Assembly: GCA_003220495.1 (NCBI GenBank)
Contig: QHSP01000105.1
Span: forward strand, 1-33,395
Reading direction: 5' to 3'
DNA: 33,395 nucleotides
Source of the DNA: Candidatus Rokuibacteriota bacterium
Lineage (GTDB): Bacteria; Methylomirabilota; Methylomirabilia; Rokubacteriales; CSP1-6
Part shown: one piece after another, positions 1 through 8,869 of the stretch
Position numbering within the stretch: the stretch's first letter is position 1
Layout: each line of letters starts with the position of its first letter
Made by a program: the position numbers and the translations under genes
Notes under the pieces: model-generated
Database searches by the model: none
The model's input: only the letters and a program-made list of their open reading frames with translations
Told to the model about the DNA's origin: nothing

Positions 1-1
1 T

Positions 2-52
2 GCTGCCGATCGTGCCGCCCACGACGTGGCCGCCGCTCTGGTGAGAGCCTAG
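2..52 (+). CDS. possible 3' end of a truncated gene
   Basis: Frame 2 from the window edge is open and ends at a TAG at 50-52, giving the tail AADRAAHDVAAALVRA. The Ala/Arg/Val-rich helical composition resembles many C-termini of high-GC proteins. Nothing about function can be said. Another plus frame is also open over this short distance, so the call is weak. Confidence 0.25.
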   Translation, partial: AADRAAHDVAAALVRA

Positions 53-367
53 CTCTCCGGTGCGATGTGGTGGGCGCGCGGATGTTGGCGCGCGAAGAAG
101 GGCGAGCGCCAAGAGGTCTCGCGGACGGAGATCGCGGATCAAGACTCCGTCTCATAGTCGTGGTGTCCTCGGTAGACTTCGCAGGCAGCGATGAGCAATT
201 CGAGTTCGTCGCCGGCGCTATCGATCGCGCCCCCGGCGGTGGGAGTCAAGCGCCTCCGGGAGGGCGAGCGAGGCGGCTACGTTCCCCGTCGCGGCAGCGA
301 GCGCGAGGGCTCTGCCGAGGACGACGCAAGTGTCGGATGATCCAGAGCTATAAATGTGGGAAGAAGT
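53..367. other. intergenic stretch, no convincing gene
   Basis: About 315 bases lie between the possible gene tail and tRNA-Asn. The 112-residue plus-strand frame across it is Arg/Gly-rich and runs antisense into the tRNA, so it is unlikely to be real. On the minus strand a 36-residue frame (139-249) begins with TTG just after a GGAGG and has normal-looking composition (AGDELELLIAACEVYRG). It could be a tiny gene or a degraded fragment, but I cannot support it further. Confidence 0.5.
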
Positions 368-443
368 TGGCTCCCCGGGCTGGGCTCGAACCAGCGACTT
401 CCTGATTAACAGTCAGGCGCTCTACCAACTGAGCTACCGGGGA
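368..443 (-). tRNA. tRNA-Asn (anticodon GTT)
   Basis: On the minus strand the sequence folds as a complete cloverleaf. The acceptor stem TCCCCGG pairs with CCGGGGA, the anticodon loop is CTGTTAA within a CCTGA/TCAGG stem, and the T arm carries GGTTCGAGCC. The discriminator is G and the CCA end is encoded (plus-strand 368-370). Anticodon GTT decodes AAC/AAU (Asn). Confidence 0.97.
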
Positions 444-558
444 ACGATCAAATCTTACCGCAGTTTCGCCGCAACTCGCGATTCGGCGTGGACGCTACGG
501 CACAGGGGGCCCGACGGGCTCGACAGAGCCCAGAGCGGAAATCTTCGGCGGCCCGCGC

Positions 559-593
559 TTGACTCTTTAGCACTCATCGTCTACAAGTGCTAG
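559..593 (+). promoter_or_regulatory. groESL promoter with overlapping CIRCE operator
   Basis: A CIRCE inverted repeat lies at 567-593: left arm TTAGCACTC, a 9-base spacer, right arm AAGTGCTAG. Against the consensus TTAGCACTC-N9-GAGTGCTAA the left arm is perfect and the right arm matches 7 of 9. A -35 box TTGACT (559-564) and a -10 box TACAAG (582-587) are spaced by 17 bases, so the operator covers the spacer and the -10. Repression by HrcA, relieved on heat or unfolded-protein stress, is the known logic for this element. HrcA itself is not in the window. Confidence 0.9.
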
Positions 594-630
594 CGCGAAT
601 CTCATCACCCCAACGGGAGGGAGCAGGCAG

Positions 631-918
631 ATGAAGGTGCGTCCGCTGCACGATCGCATCATGGTCGAGCGTCTAGAGGAGCAGGAGGTCAAGCGAGGCG
701 GGATCATCATCCCGGACACGGCTAAGGAGAAGCCGCAAGAGGGCAAAGTCATCGCGGTCGGGACGGGCAAGGTCGGCGACGACGGCAAGAAGATCCCCCT
801 GGACGTGAAGGCCGGCAACAAGATCCTGTTCGGGAAGTACTCGGGCTCCGAGGTCAAGATCGACGACAAGGAATATCTCATCATGCGCGAGGAAGACGTC
901 CTCGCCATTCTCGAGTAA
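631..918 (+). CDS. groES: co-chaperonin GroES
   Basis: GroES is the 10-kDa heptameric lid of the GroEL chaperonin in the cytoplasm. The 95-residue product has the family's usual length and hallmarks: the N-terminal [14 protein letters not shown] start, the mobile-loop region with [18 protein letters not shown] (about residues 22-40), and the C-terminal half with [15 protein letters not shown]. The start follows a strong GGGAGGGAG ribosome site. Only 15 bases separate it from groEL, so the two are one operon under the CIRCE promoter just upstream. No abnormality was seen. Confidence 0.98.
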   Translation: MKVRPLHDRIMVERLEEQEVKRGGIIIPDTAKEKPQEGKVIAVGTGKVGDDGKKIPLDVKAGNKILFGKYSGSEVKIDDKEYLIMREEDVLAILE

Positions 919-2550
<1,632 letters not shown>

Positions 2551-2649
2551 TGTAGATGAGTGGGGAGACCCCCCTCATACTCCCCCAGCTGTCGGGAGTT
2601 TGAGGCAGCTTCCAGGGTAGTTCGTTCGAGCCCGCGCGATGCGCGGGCG

Positions 2650-2688
2650 CCGGCCCGGGGCCCAGATGGCTCGGGCCGGTTATTTTTT
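2650..2688 (+). terminator. intrinsic terminator of groESL
   Basis: An 8-bp GC stem (CCGGCCCG at 2650-2657 with CGGGCCGG at 2672-2679) is followed directly by TTATTTTTT. The orientation suits termination of groESL. The T run abuts the recR stop codon, and the minus strand lacks a matching U tract after this hairpin. A second GC hairpin (GCCCGCGC/GCGCGGGC) sits just before it. Confidence 0.85.
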
Positions 2689-3290
2689 CAGCCGATCTCG
2701 CGGCGGCCTTCGAGCGCCTTCGAGAGCGTCACCTGGTCGGCGTACTCGAGATCGCCGCCGACGGGCAGCCCGCGCGCGATCCGCGTCAGACGCACGCCGA
2801 GCGGGCGCAGGAGCTTGGCGAGATAGAGCGCCGTCGCCTCGCCCTCCACGTTGGGGTTCGTCGCCAGGATGACCTCGGCGATCGAGCTCCCTTCCAGCCG
2901 CGCCAGCAGCTCGCGCACCTTCAGATCGTCGGGGCCGATGCCGTCGAGTGGCGAGAGCGCGCCGAGGAGCACGTGATAACGGCCGCGGTATTCGCCGGTG
3001 CGCTCCATCGCCATCAGGTCGTTCGGCTCCTCGACGACGCAGAGCAAGCGCCCGTCGCGGGCGGGGTCGGAGCAGAGGCGGCACGGGTTCTGGTCCGTCA
3101 CGTTGAAACAGGTCCCGCAGTAGACGATGCGATCCTTGACCGCCACGAGCGCCTCGGACAGCTCGCGGACTTCGGCGACCGGACGCTTGAGCAGAAAGAA
3201 CGTGAGCCGCTGGGCCGTCTTGGGCCCGATACCGGGGAGCCGCTGGAGGGCTTCGATCAGGCGGGCGACGGGCTCGGGGTAATACGCCAA
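2688..3290 (-). CDS. recR: recombination mediator RecR
   Basis: RecR works with RecO (and RecF) to load RecA onto SSB-coated single-stranded DNA at gaps. The 200-residue protein has the normal length: an N-terminal helix-hairpin-helix (LQRLPGIGPKTAQRL, about 14-28), a four-Cys zinc module (CGTC...CRLC, about 58-73) and a Toprim domain starting VVEEPNDLMAMERTGEYRGRY-like around 85-105. It starts at TTG, with GGAG a few bases upstream and only 10 bases after the ebfC stop. It is the last gene of the dnaX-ebfC-recR operon, a conserved bacterial arrangement. Confidence 0.96.
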   Translation of the reverse strand: MAYYPEPVARLIEALQRLPGIGPKTAQRLTFFLLKRPVAEVRELSEALVAVKDRIVYCGTCFNVTDQNPCRLCSDPARDGRLLCVVEEPNDLMAMERTGEYRGRYHVLLGALSPLDGIGPDDLKVRELLARLEGSSIAEVILATNPNVEGEATALYLAKLLRPLGVRLTRIARGLPVGGDLEYADQVTLSKALEGRREIG

Positions 3291-3300
3291 CCGGCTCCGC

Positions 3301-3615
3301 CTACATGCCGAGACCGGGGATCTTGAGACCGCCGGTCAGCTTGCCGAGCTCCTGCTGCACGAGCTCGCGCGATTTCCTGAGCGCCTCGTTGGCCGCCGCG
3401 AGCACCAGATCTTCGAGCATCTGGACGTCGTCCTTGTTGACGACCTCGGGATCGATCTTGACGGCGGTGAGCTCTTGCTTGCCGTTCGCCTCGACCGTCA
3501 CCATGCCGCCGCCGGCGGTGGCGTCGACTTTTCGCTTGCCGACTTCCTCCTGCATCGCCGCCATCTGGGCCTGCAGCTTCTGCGCTTCCTTCATGATGTT
3601 GCCGAAGCCCTTCAC
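3301..3615 (-). CDS. ebfC: YbaB/EbfC family nucleoid-associated protein
   Basis: This 104-residue protein is the small dimeric DNA-binding factor normally encoded between dnaX and recR. Family hallmarks are visible: the N-terminal helix MKGFGNIMKEAQKLQAQM, the beta segment VTVEANGKQELTAVKIDPEV and the C-terminal helix ending KLTGGLKIPGLGM. The GTG start overlaps the dnaX stop (GTGA), and an AAGGAGAAGG ribosome site sits inside the dnaX 3' end, so the two are translationally coupled. A role in nucleoid organisation or gene regulation is known for relatives; the exact role here is inferred. Confidence 0.95.
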   Translation of the reverse strand: MKGFGNIMKEAQKLQAQMAAMQEEVGKRKVDATAGGGMVTVEANGKQELTAVKIDPEVVNKDDVQMLEDLVLAAANEALRKSRELVQQELGKLTGGLKIPGLGM

Positions 3616-5354
3616 TGACCTTCTCCTTCCGGCAGGCGCGGCCGCACCGCGACCACCTCGCCCTGAAATTCGGCGATCGCCGCCTGGACCGCCGGGTGCG
3701 TCGCGACGGTGCCGGCAGCCTCGCCGCCCGACACCACGTTGACGCGCTCGACGCCGGCTACGCAGCGCCGCACCGCCTGCACGATCAGCTCGCGGTTCGT
3801 GACGTCCGCGAGCATCTCTCGATGGAAATGATTTCCCTGGAGCACGATCGTCAGCTCCCGATCAGTGACGCCGCTCGGCCGGGCCTGCGTCAGTACGCCG
3901 CCAAGCGTCGGCTTCCTCTTCATGACTTCTTCCACGACACGCTCCCACGCCGTGACCAGCTCCTGAGCGGGCGGCGCCGCGACCGCGGTGGGCGCTGCCG
4001 GCGGCGCCGAGGGGGCCGGGCGCTGCGAGGGCGCGGGCGCCGGGGCTGCGGCTCGCGGCGCTGGCGGCGCTGAGCTCGGCGTCGATGCGGCGCTGGGGGC
4101 CGGCGTCGCGGGCCGGCGCGCGTCGGCGCGGCCAGGCGCGGGCTCCGAGCCCGTCGGGAGACTCGCCTGCGTCGACGGGGCCGGAGCGGACGGCGTCGCG
4201 AGCGCGTGCTGACGGATCTCGCGCTGCGCCTCGTCGACTCGACGCAGCACGTCGTCGAGCGCCTGGGGCACCGGGCGGCGTGTCGAGCGCACGGTCGCGA
4301 TCTCGAGCTCGACCCGCGGATGCGGCGACTCGCGCATCAGCTCATCGGCCTCGAGGAACGCGCGGAGCACGTAGAGGACCTCGTCGAGGCTGGCGCTCTC
4401 GCCGAGCTTGCGCAGCTCGTTGCCCTCGGTGTGCGTGAGATCGGCGGGCTTCGCGTTCGGCGCGGCCTTGAGCACGAGCGTGAGCCGCAGGAGCTCGATG
4501 ACGTCGCGCGTGAACGCCAGGAGGTCTTCCCCGTCGCGCGCCGCGCGGTCGACGGCCTCGAGCGCCGCGCCGGTGTCGTGCCCGACCACCGCCGTCGCGA
4601 ACGCGCGCACCGTCACCGGAGCCGTCGCGCCGAGCAGCTTCGCGGTCGTCTCCGCCTCGAGCCGGCCTTCGCCGTAGGCGATCGCCGTGTCGAGCAATGA
4701 GAGCGCGTCGCGCAGCGAGCCCTCGGCCGCGCGCACGATGACCGGCAGTGCCGCCGGCTCGAACGCGACCTTTTCTTCGTTCAGGATGTGCTCGAGCGAC
4801 GCGCGCAGCGCGTCGGGAGCGATCGGGCGGAAATCGAAGCGCTGCACCCGCGAGAGGACCGTCGGCGGGATCTCGCGCGGATCCGTGGTCGCGAGCACGA
4901 AGACGATGTGCGGCGGCGGCTCCTCCAGCGTCTTCAGCAGGGCATTGAACGCGGCCTCGGTCAGCTGGTGGACCTCGTCGATGATGTAGACCTTGTACTT
5001 GCCGCGCGCCGGCGTGTACTTCACGTTCTCGCGGAGCGTCCGGATCTCTTCGATGCCCCGGTTCGAGGCGCCGTCGATCTCGATCACGTCGACGAGCGTG
5101 CCGGCCAGGCCCTCGACGCACACCGCGCACTTGCCGCAGGGCTCGGGGCCCGTGCGCGCGGTACAGAGCAGCGCGCGCGCCAGCAGGCGGGCCGTCGTGG
5201 TCTTGCCGATGCCCCGCGGGCCGGCGAACAGGTAGGCGTGCGCGATGCGACCCGAAGCGAGCGCGTTCCGCAGCGTGCGCGTGATCGCATCCTGACCGAC
5301 GACCGCATCGAACGTCTGCGGCCGCCACTTTCGGGCGAGAACTTGATAGCTCAT
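3612..5354 (-). CDS. dnaX: DNA polymerase III subunits gamma/tau
   Basis: DnaX is the clamp-loader ATPase of the replisome. From the ATG at 5354 the protein starts MSYQVLARKWRPQTFD, the invariant family N-terminus. It shows Walker A (GPRGIGKTTTARLLAR, about 42-57), a four-Cys zinc module including CGKCAVC, Walker B/DEVH (about 125) and the SRC-type sensor LSRVQRFDF. A long Ala/Pro-rich linker (about residues 390-470) leads to a C-terminal tau domain. An 11-codon upstream extension from GTG 5387 is possible but lacks a ribosome site. No A-rich slippery heptamer was seen, so frameshifting to gamma is not evident. It is the first gene of dnaX-ebfC-recR. Confidence 0.96.
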   Translation of the reverse strand: MSYQVLARKWRPQTFDAVVGQDAITRTLRNALASGRIAHAYLFAGPRGIGKTTTARLLARALLCTARTGPEPCGKCAVCVEGLAGTLVDVIEIDGASNRGIEEIRTLRENVKYTPARGKYKVYIIDEVHQLTEAAFNALLKTLEEPPPHIVFVLATTDPREIPPTVLSRVQRFDFRPIAPDALRASLEHILNEEKVAFEPAALPVIVRAAEGSLRDALSLLDTAIAYGEGRLEAETTAKLLGATAPVTVRAFATAVVGHDTGAALEAVDRAARDGEDLLAFTRDVIELLRLTLVLKAAPNAKPADLTHTEGNELRKLGESASLDEVLYVLRAFLEADELMRESPHPRVELEIATVRSTRRPVPQALDDVLRRVDEAQREIRQHALATPSAPAPSTQASLPTGSEPAPGRADARRPATPAPSAASTPSSAPPAPRAAAPAPAPSQRPAPSAPPAAPTAVAAPPAQELVTAWERVVEEVMKRKPTLGGVLTQARPSGVTDRELTIVLQGNHFHREMLADVTNRELIVQAVRRCVAGVERVNVVSGGEAAGTVATHPAVQAAIAEFQGEVVAVRPRLPEGEGQ

Positions 5355-5486
5355 GGGCTCACGGGCCGACTCGACGAGCGGAGCCACACGTACCCGTCAC
5401 TCGCCACCCTCGGTTCAAGCCGATCTCACGCTCCAATACAATGACCGTGCACCCTCCTTCGAACGGCCCGTACTGCGATCTCTCCC

Positions 5487-5502
5487 CGGAGCCTGCTCCG
5501 GC
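5487..5502 (-). terminator. GC hairpin just after the SRP RNA
   Basis: CCGGAGCCTGCTCCGG is a 7-bp perfect stem with a two-base turn, immediately 3' of the SRP RNA on the minus strand. No T run follows, so it may act as a 3'-end stabilising or processing structure rather than a classical terminator. dnaX lies 130 bases further on. Confidence 0.35.
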
Positions 5503-5503
5503 C

Positions 5504-5597
5504 AGGTACTCCCACGGCACACGAAAGGGTCGCCTTACCGTTGCTCCCTTCCGGGCCTGGCGGGGTTCGACGATTCCCGTTGCGTGGGGCCCAACCT
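5504..5597 (-). ncRNA. ffs: signal recognition particle RNA (4.5S type)
   Basis: The minus strand contains the diagnostic SRP domain IV tip CCAGGCCCGGAAGGGAGC, with the GGAA tetraloop and the A-rich asymmetric loop that binds Ffh. Flanking strands pair: CCCACGCA (plus 5581-5588) with TGCCGTGGG (plus 5511-5519), then ACGGGAA with TTTCGT, and outer AGGT with ACCT. About 94 bases fits the small bacterial form without an Alu domain. The position between tRNA-Ser and dnaX is common in bacteria. The ends are estimated from pairing and may shift by several bases. Confidence 0.92.
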
Positions 5598-5725
5598 TCA
5601 ACGCCGCCCCGTGAAGCTCACTCAACACGATCCGCCCTCGAGAGGGAATTCAACCCCGCTGAAGCGGATTGCGGGTTACAGGGCACCGCTAACTCCCCGT
5701 CTAGCACGGCCAAGCCGAAGACAAC

Positions 5726-5818
5726 TGGCGGAGGGGCCGGGATTCGAACCCGGGGCACAGGGGTTACCCGTGCACGGCATTTCCAGTGCCGCACCTTCGG
5801 CCGCTCGGTCACCCCTCC
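5726..5818 (-). tRNA. tRNA-Ser (anticodon GGA)
   Basis: The minus strand gives acceptor GGAGGGG/CCCCTCC, D arm, anticodon loop CTGGAAA (anticodon GGA, reads UCC/UCU), a long class-II variable arm typical of tRNA-Ser, T arm GGTTCGAATCC, discriminator G and an encoded CCA (plus 5726-5728). It lies about 130 bases upstream of the SRP RNA on the same strand. Confidence 0.97.
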
Positions 5819-5859
5819 TCGTTTCTGGCTCATCGGGACTGTCGACGATCTGAAAAAAT

Positions 5860-5954
5860 TGGCGGAGGGGAGAGGATTTGAACCCCCGAGGGACCTTCTG
5901 GGCCCCTATCCGATTTCGAGTCGGACGCCTTCGACCGGGCTCGGCCACCCCTCC
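5860..5954 (-). tRNA. tRNA-Ser (anticodon CGA)
   Basis: A second class-II serine tRNA on the minus strand, with acceptor GGAGGGG/CCCCTCC, anticodon stem TCCGA/TCGGA around loop CTCGAAA (anticodon CGA, reads UCG), a long variable arm, T-loop TTCAAAT and encoded CCA at plus 5860-5862. A run of six T follows the CCA on the transcribed strand. It shares its acceptor stem sequence with the tRNA-Ser(GGA) next door, 41 bases away. Confidence 0.97.
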
Positions 5955-5992
5955 GCACAGTTACGACGCTCGCGACGGTCCATCCTGCAGTC

Positions 5993-6013
5993 GAGTCAAG
6001 TTGGAGTCAAGTT
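5993..6013. repeat. short direct repeat, 10 bp x2
   Basis: GAGTCAAGTT occurs at 5993-6002 and again at 6004-6013, one base apart. It lies in the gap between tRNA-Ser(CGA) and the next gene. No function is apparent; it could be an upstream regulatory repeat for the tRNA genes or chance. Confidence 0.6.
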
Positions 6014-6193
6014 CAGGAATGGGATCCTCGTCGTGGTGCCCGGCCGCCCGAAGGGCTTCCTAAGAGTCTGGCTCACGGAAGCGCTGGGGGAAGACGCGCT
6101 CGTGCGGATCGCTGGGGCGGGTCCGCGGTGTGCCCATCTCAGACTACCGACGCGCAAAGGCGGAGATTCCCTCGCTGATGCGCCCGGAGGCCG

Positions 6194-6499
6194 TTACTTC
6201 TCCTTCATCCCGCGCGGGTCCACGGTGTCGGGGAGACAGATGATTGCGATGTACGCCTTCTCCCCGGAGGCAAACGCCATTTCGATTACCGCCCCCGTCC
6301 GCGTGACGACGGTTCCCGGGTCGTTCTGTGGGCGGAACTTGCTGGCAATATCACTCGCAGACGTCACCGCGGCCTGCTTGCACTCGTCCAGGGTCTCGGT
6401 TGCGCCTCCCGGCGTCCACTGGTCAATATCTTTGCTCGGAAACGTCGCATGCGTCCAAGCGACCCACGCGAGCATGAGAACAGCGCAGTTGCGCGTCAC
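6194..6499 (-). CDS. small secreted protein of unknown function
   Basis: The 101-residue product starts at GTG behind a strong GAGGAGG ribosome site (plus 6507-6513). The N-terminus has a short hydrophobic stretch (CAVLMLAWVAW) suggesting export. The mature part holds two Cys in the contexts ETLDECKQAA and IICLPDTVDPRG, compatible with one disulfide in the periplasm. It is not a named family I recognise. It resembles the protein at 12631-12873 in size, signal-like start, the F/E-T-x-x-x-C segment and almost identical ribosome-site context (GCCGAGGAGG). The next gene downstream on this strand is tRNA-Ser, 240 bases away. The coding call is fairly firm; function is unknown. Confidence 0.7.
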   Translation of the reverse strand: MTRNCAVLMLAWVAWTHATFPSKDIDQWTPGGATETLDECKQAAVTSASDIASKFRPQNDPGTVVTRTGAVIEMAFASGEKAYIAIICLPDTVDPRGMKEK

Positions 6500-6790
6500 C
6501 GCTTGCCCTCCTCGGCGCTCGCGCGCTTCACGCTGACTTCTCGCGCGTGCGAGCAGGCCGTCGGCTGCTGGGGCAGTCGCATCCCGAGGACCACCAGGAG
6601 GCCTGGAGGACGCTCAAGGCGGAACTAGACCGACGAAGGCTCCGTCCTGATGCCCGGCGGCGGCGTGGCGCAGCATCCTCGGATCGGGTACGCTCTGGTC
6701 GCCTTCCATCGGGCCCTCAAGGGTTACGCAAACAGGCGTCGGGCTCCTGGCATCTGGCGAAGACTTTTCTGCTAGACCCGGAGAGTTGTC

Positions 6791-7054
6791 ATGCCGAACG
6801 AGCCCATCCTCCGCGAGAAAGCCCGAGCAGCGATCCGGAGTGGGAAGTTGCCTGCGCGACGGTCTGACCGCATGTTCGGTGGACCTGGGAGCGGGCAGCG
6901 CTGCGCTGTCTGTGGCGAACCGCTGCCGCACGAGGAGGTGGAGATCGAGCTGGAGTTCAACCAGCGCAACGGATTGGACCAATATCATCTTCACCACCTA
7001 TGCTATGCCGCGTGGGAGTTCGAGCTTACGAGGGACGGGACAGCTCACAGTTAG
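6791..7054 (+). CDS. small zinc-ribbon-like protein (CxxC...HxxC)
   Basis: The 87-residue protein begins with a basic helix (LREKARAAIRSGKLPARR), then a Gly-rich hinge GGPGSGQ, then a likely metal site: C38xxC41, His66/68/69 and C71 (YHLHHLC), with W75 right after. This layout is shared residue for residue with the product at 9462 (C38, C41, H67, C70, W74), so the two are paralogues. A GGAGAG ribosome site precedes ATG. The family seems to be an uncharacterised small zinc protein; DNA/RNA binding or a regulatory partner role is only a guess. It is first in the run of five such proteins ending at 11102. Confidence 0.8.
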   Translation: MPNEPILREKARAAIRSGKLPARRSDRMFGGPGSGQRCAVCGEPLPHEEVEIELEFNQRNGLDQYHLHHLCYAAWEFELTRDGTAHS

Positions 7055-7194
7055 CTCTCGCGGCTTCCCCAGGCATCCGCGTCGTTGGGGTCGGTCGAGC
7101 GGCGGAGTGGTATCAACCTTCGATCCTGCGCAGCGCTCGATGATCGGCCAGGCTTGCCGATCGATGACACAGGAAGCGAGAGCGGGCCGCTCAG

Positions 7195-7323
7195 TCATGA
7201 CCGTCGCCGTTCGCTGCGGGGTGACTGACGAAGCTCCGACAGCGTCGAGGCGCAGCCGGCGAGAAGGGAGATCGCGACGGCTACTGTTGCGTGCGGAGCG
7301 ATCCTGGAAGGTAGGAGGTGCAT
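7195..7323 (-). CDS. doubtful mini-lipoprotein
   Basis: From ATG 7323 a 42-residue frame reads like a lipoprotein precursor: positive n-region, then AVAISLLAGC with a good lipobox (LAGC) and ASTLSEL after the Cys. However, it has no ribosome site, and its start lies on the antisense of the strong ribosome site of the DUF1059 gene at 7326. It may be a chance frame or a decayed gene; listed because the lipobox is unusually good. Confidence 0.25.
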   Translation of the reverse strand: MHLLPSRIAPHATVAVAISLLAGCASTLSELRQSPRSERRRS

Positions 7324-7325
7324 CA

Positions 7326-7520
7326 ATGCGTGAGTTCCACTGTAAGGACGTTGGGATGCCAGACTGTAGCTTCGTAGCAAAGGGGAAGGACGACGACGAG
7401 GTTATGCGGAAGGCTACTGAGCACGCGAAGCATGATCACCACATGCAGACGATACCGCCTGATCTCGAACGTAAGGCGAGAGGTGCGATCCGCGAGTCAT
7501 CTGGGCAGAGCAAGCGGTAA
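7326..7520 (+). CDS. DUF1059 family small protein
   Basis: The 64-residue product has the DUF1059 pattern: MREFHCKDVGMPDCSFVAKG at the start (two Cys), an acidic helix DDDEVMRKATEHAKHDHH and a C-terminal helix PPDLERKARGAIRES. The size matches the family. The start is set by a perfect AGGAGGTG ribosome site at 7313-7320; the frame is open upstream but those codons have no initiation signal. The biochemical function of DUF1059 is not established. His and Cys richness would allow metal binding, in keeping with the neighbouring CxxC/HxxC proteins. Confidence 0.88.
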   Translation: MREFHCKDVGMPDCSFVAKGKDDDEVMRKATEHAKHDHHMQTIPPDLERKARGAIRESSGQSKR

Positions 7521-7718
7521 GACGACCTGGGCCAGCACGCCCTGTGGCCTCAGGTCCCGGGGCGTTGCTGGCGTCCAGGCGGGTTATGACGCGATACACG
7601 CGCAACACCAGCCCCGGCACGCAAGGTCGCCCGCCCCTCCGCAGGTCTACCCCGGCAGCCACGAGACGGGAAGCGAAGGTGTGCCTGAGCAGCAGAGCGA
7701 GCCCGGCGCTTCTGGTGG

Positions 7719-8168
7719 TCAGGCGACGGCGGCGAGCTGGCCGATAATCGCCACGCACGCTTCCGCCAGCTCCTTGCCCTTCGTCTGCATGTGCTGCTTA
7801 AAGAACTCCTGGTGTACCGAGTGCTCGTGGAAATGATGCGGCGTGAGCACGGCCGAGAGCACCGGGACTTCCGTCTCCAGCGAGGTCTGCACGATCCCGT
7901 GCAGTACGGCTTGGGCAACGAAGTCGTGCCGGTAGATCCCCCCGTTCACGACGAGCCCGCTGGCGCATACGGCGGCGTAGCGGCCGGTCTGGGCCAGCTT
8001 CCTGGCCATCAGCGGGATCTCGAGGCTGCCGGGCACCGAGAAGAACTCGACGTTCTCAGCCCCGTACCCGTGCTTGACCATCTCGGCCATGAACGCCGTC
8101 CGGCAATGATCGGTGATATCGGTGTGCCACGCGGCCTGTACGTAGGCGATCGGCTTGAGCATCATCAT
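7719..8168 (-). CDS. ribH: 6,7-dimethyl-8-ribityllumazine synthase, type II (RibH2-like)
   Basis: Lumazine synthase condenses 5-amino-6-ribitylamino-uracil with 3,4-dihydroxy-2-butanone 4-phosphate, the penultimate step of riboflavin synthesis. The 149-residue protein matches the RibH2 subtype known from Brucella and Mesorhizobium: QAAWHTDITD near 11-20, VPGSLEIPLMARKLAQTGRYAA near 45-66, GGIYRHDFVAQAVLHG near 76-91, and the highly characteristic ETEVPVLSAVLTPHHFHEH near 97-115. Three ATG codons begin the frame; GGGAGGA sits 5 bases before the first. No other riboflavin gene is nearby. RibH2 enzymes are often secondary, low-affinity copies with flavin-storage or stress roles; which applies here is unknown. 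Confidence 0.93.
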   Translation of the reverse strand: MMMLKPIAYVQAAWHTDITDHCRTAFMAEMVKHGYGAENVEFFSVPGSLEIPLMARKLAQTGRYAAVCASGLVVNGGIYRHDFVAQAVLHGIVQTSLETEVPVLSAVLTPHHFHEHSVHQEFFKQHMQTKGKELAEACVAIIGQLAAVA

Positions 8169-8383
8169 GGGTTCCTCCCAGTCTGGCCAGCAGTGTAGCG
8201 CGAGACGACCGGGACCAGCTCAACGCACGACACCGCCCGCTGTCGGTGAGGCGGCCATCAGCGCGCCTCGCACGTGACGGGACGCGGACACCTCGGTTGG
8301 CGTGGCTGGCGGCCGTCGTACTGGTCTGACCGGGAATTGACGAGCGGCCGGGATGTGCTATGACGTTCTCGCTGGCACAAGAG

Positions 8384-8854
8384 ATGACTGAACCGAAGTG
8401 CCCACGATGCACGCAGGTGATTTCGCCCGACGATACCGTTCAGCTTAGGAGCGACCGTGTGGTGCATCTCGACTGCCAAAGACCCCGCGATCTGAGCCGT
8501 GAAGAACGTGTACTGCTCTTCAGGCACTGCAGGGGTCACGCCGTCGCGAAGTGTCCCGCGTGCGCTCAGAGCTTCCGGCAGCATCAACTAGGCGCAGATC
8601 TTCTCGGGCACCGATCGCATCTGTGTCCGCGCTGCCGGACGGACCTCACAGAAAGTCTGCGCGGCCATCTGTACGGCTGCGCGATGCTCCCTGAGGAAGT
8701 GCGGCTGAAAGCGCAGGAGGTGCGTGACGCGGCACGGAGGCTCGCTAAGCACAGCAGCGAATTGCGGGAACGTGCGGACGTCCTGATGCGGGAGGCCGAA
8801 GCCGCAGTCGCTGCGCTCCGCGAGACGATGCAGCGGACGGTTTGGCGCGACTGA
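8384..8854 (+). CDS. tandem-duplicated zinc-finger/coiled-coil protein, copy 1
   Basis: The 156-residue product has an N-terminal metal-binding half: C6xxC9 with H28xxC31 (CPRC...HLDC), then CPAC, CPRC and HLYGC, making at least two zinc sites. The C-terminal half (about 105-150) is a continuous helix with coiled-coil character ending AEAAVAALRETMQRT. It is about 64% identical without gaps (my hand count, about 98 of 153 positions) to the next gene. An ATG 8 codons upstream (8360) is possible; I prefer 8384 because it aligns with the start of copy 2 (ACAAGA-ATG context in both). Family not recognised; likely cytosolic metal-binding protein. It is divergent from ribH. Confidence 0.8.
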   Translation: MTEPKCPRCTQVISPDDTVQLRSDRVVHLDCQRPRDLSREERVLLFRHCRGHAVAKCPACAQSFRQHQLGADLLGHRSHLCPRCRTDLTESLRGHLYGCAMLPEEVRLKAQEVRDAARRLAKHSSELRERADVLMREAEAAVAALRETMQRTVWRD

Positions 8855-8869
8855 CGAGGCGGACAAGAA

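Noticed and set aside
3612-5354. Programmed frameshift in dnaX to make gamma
   Set aside because: No A AAA AAG-like slippery heptamer was found; the junction region is GC-rich.
5726-5954. tRNA-Ser genes as integration sites for an island at 5960-9740
   Set aside because: No integrase, no repeated tRNA 3' segment downstream and no composition break were seen.
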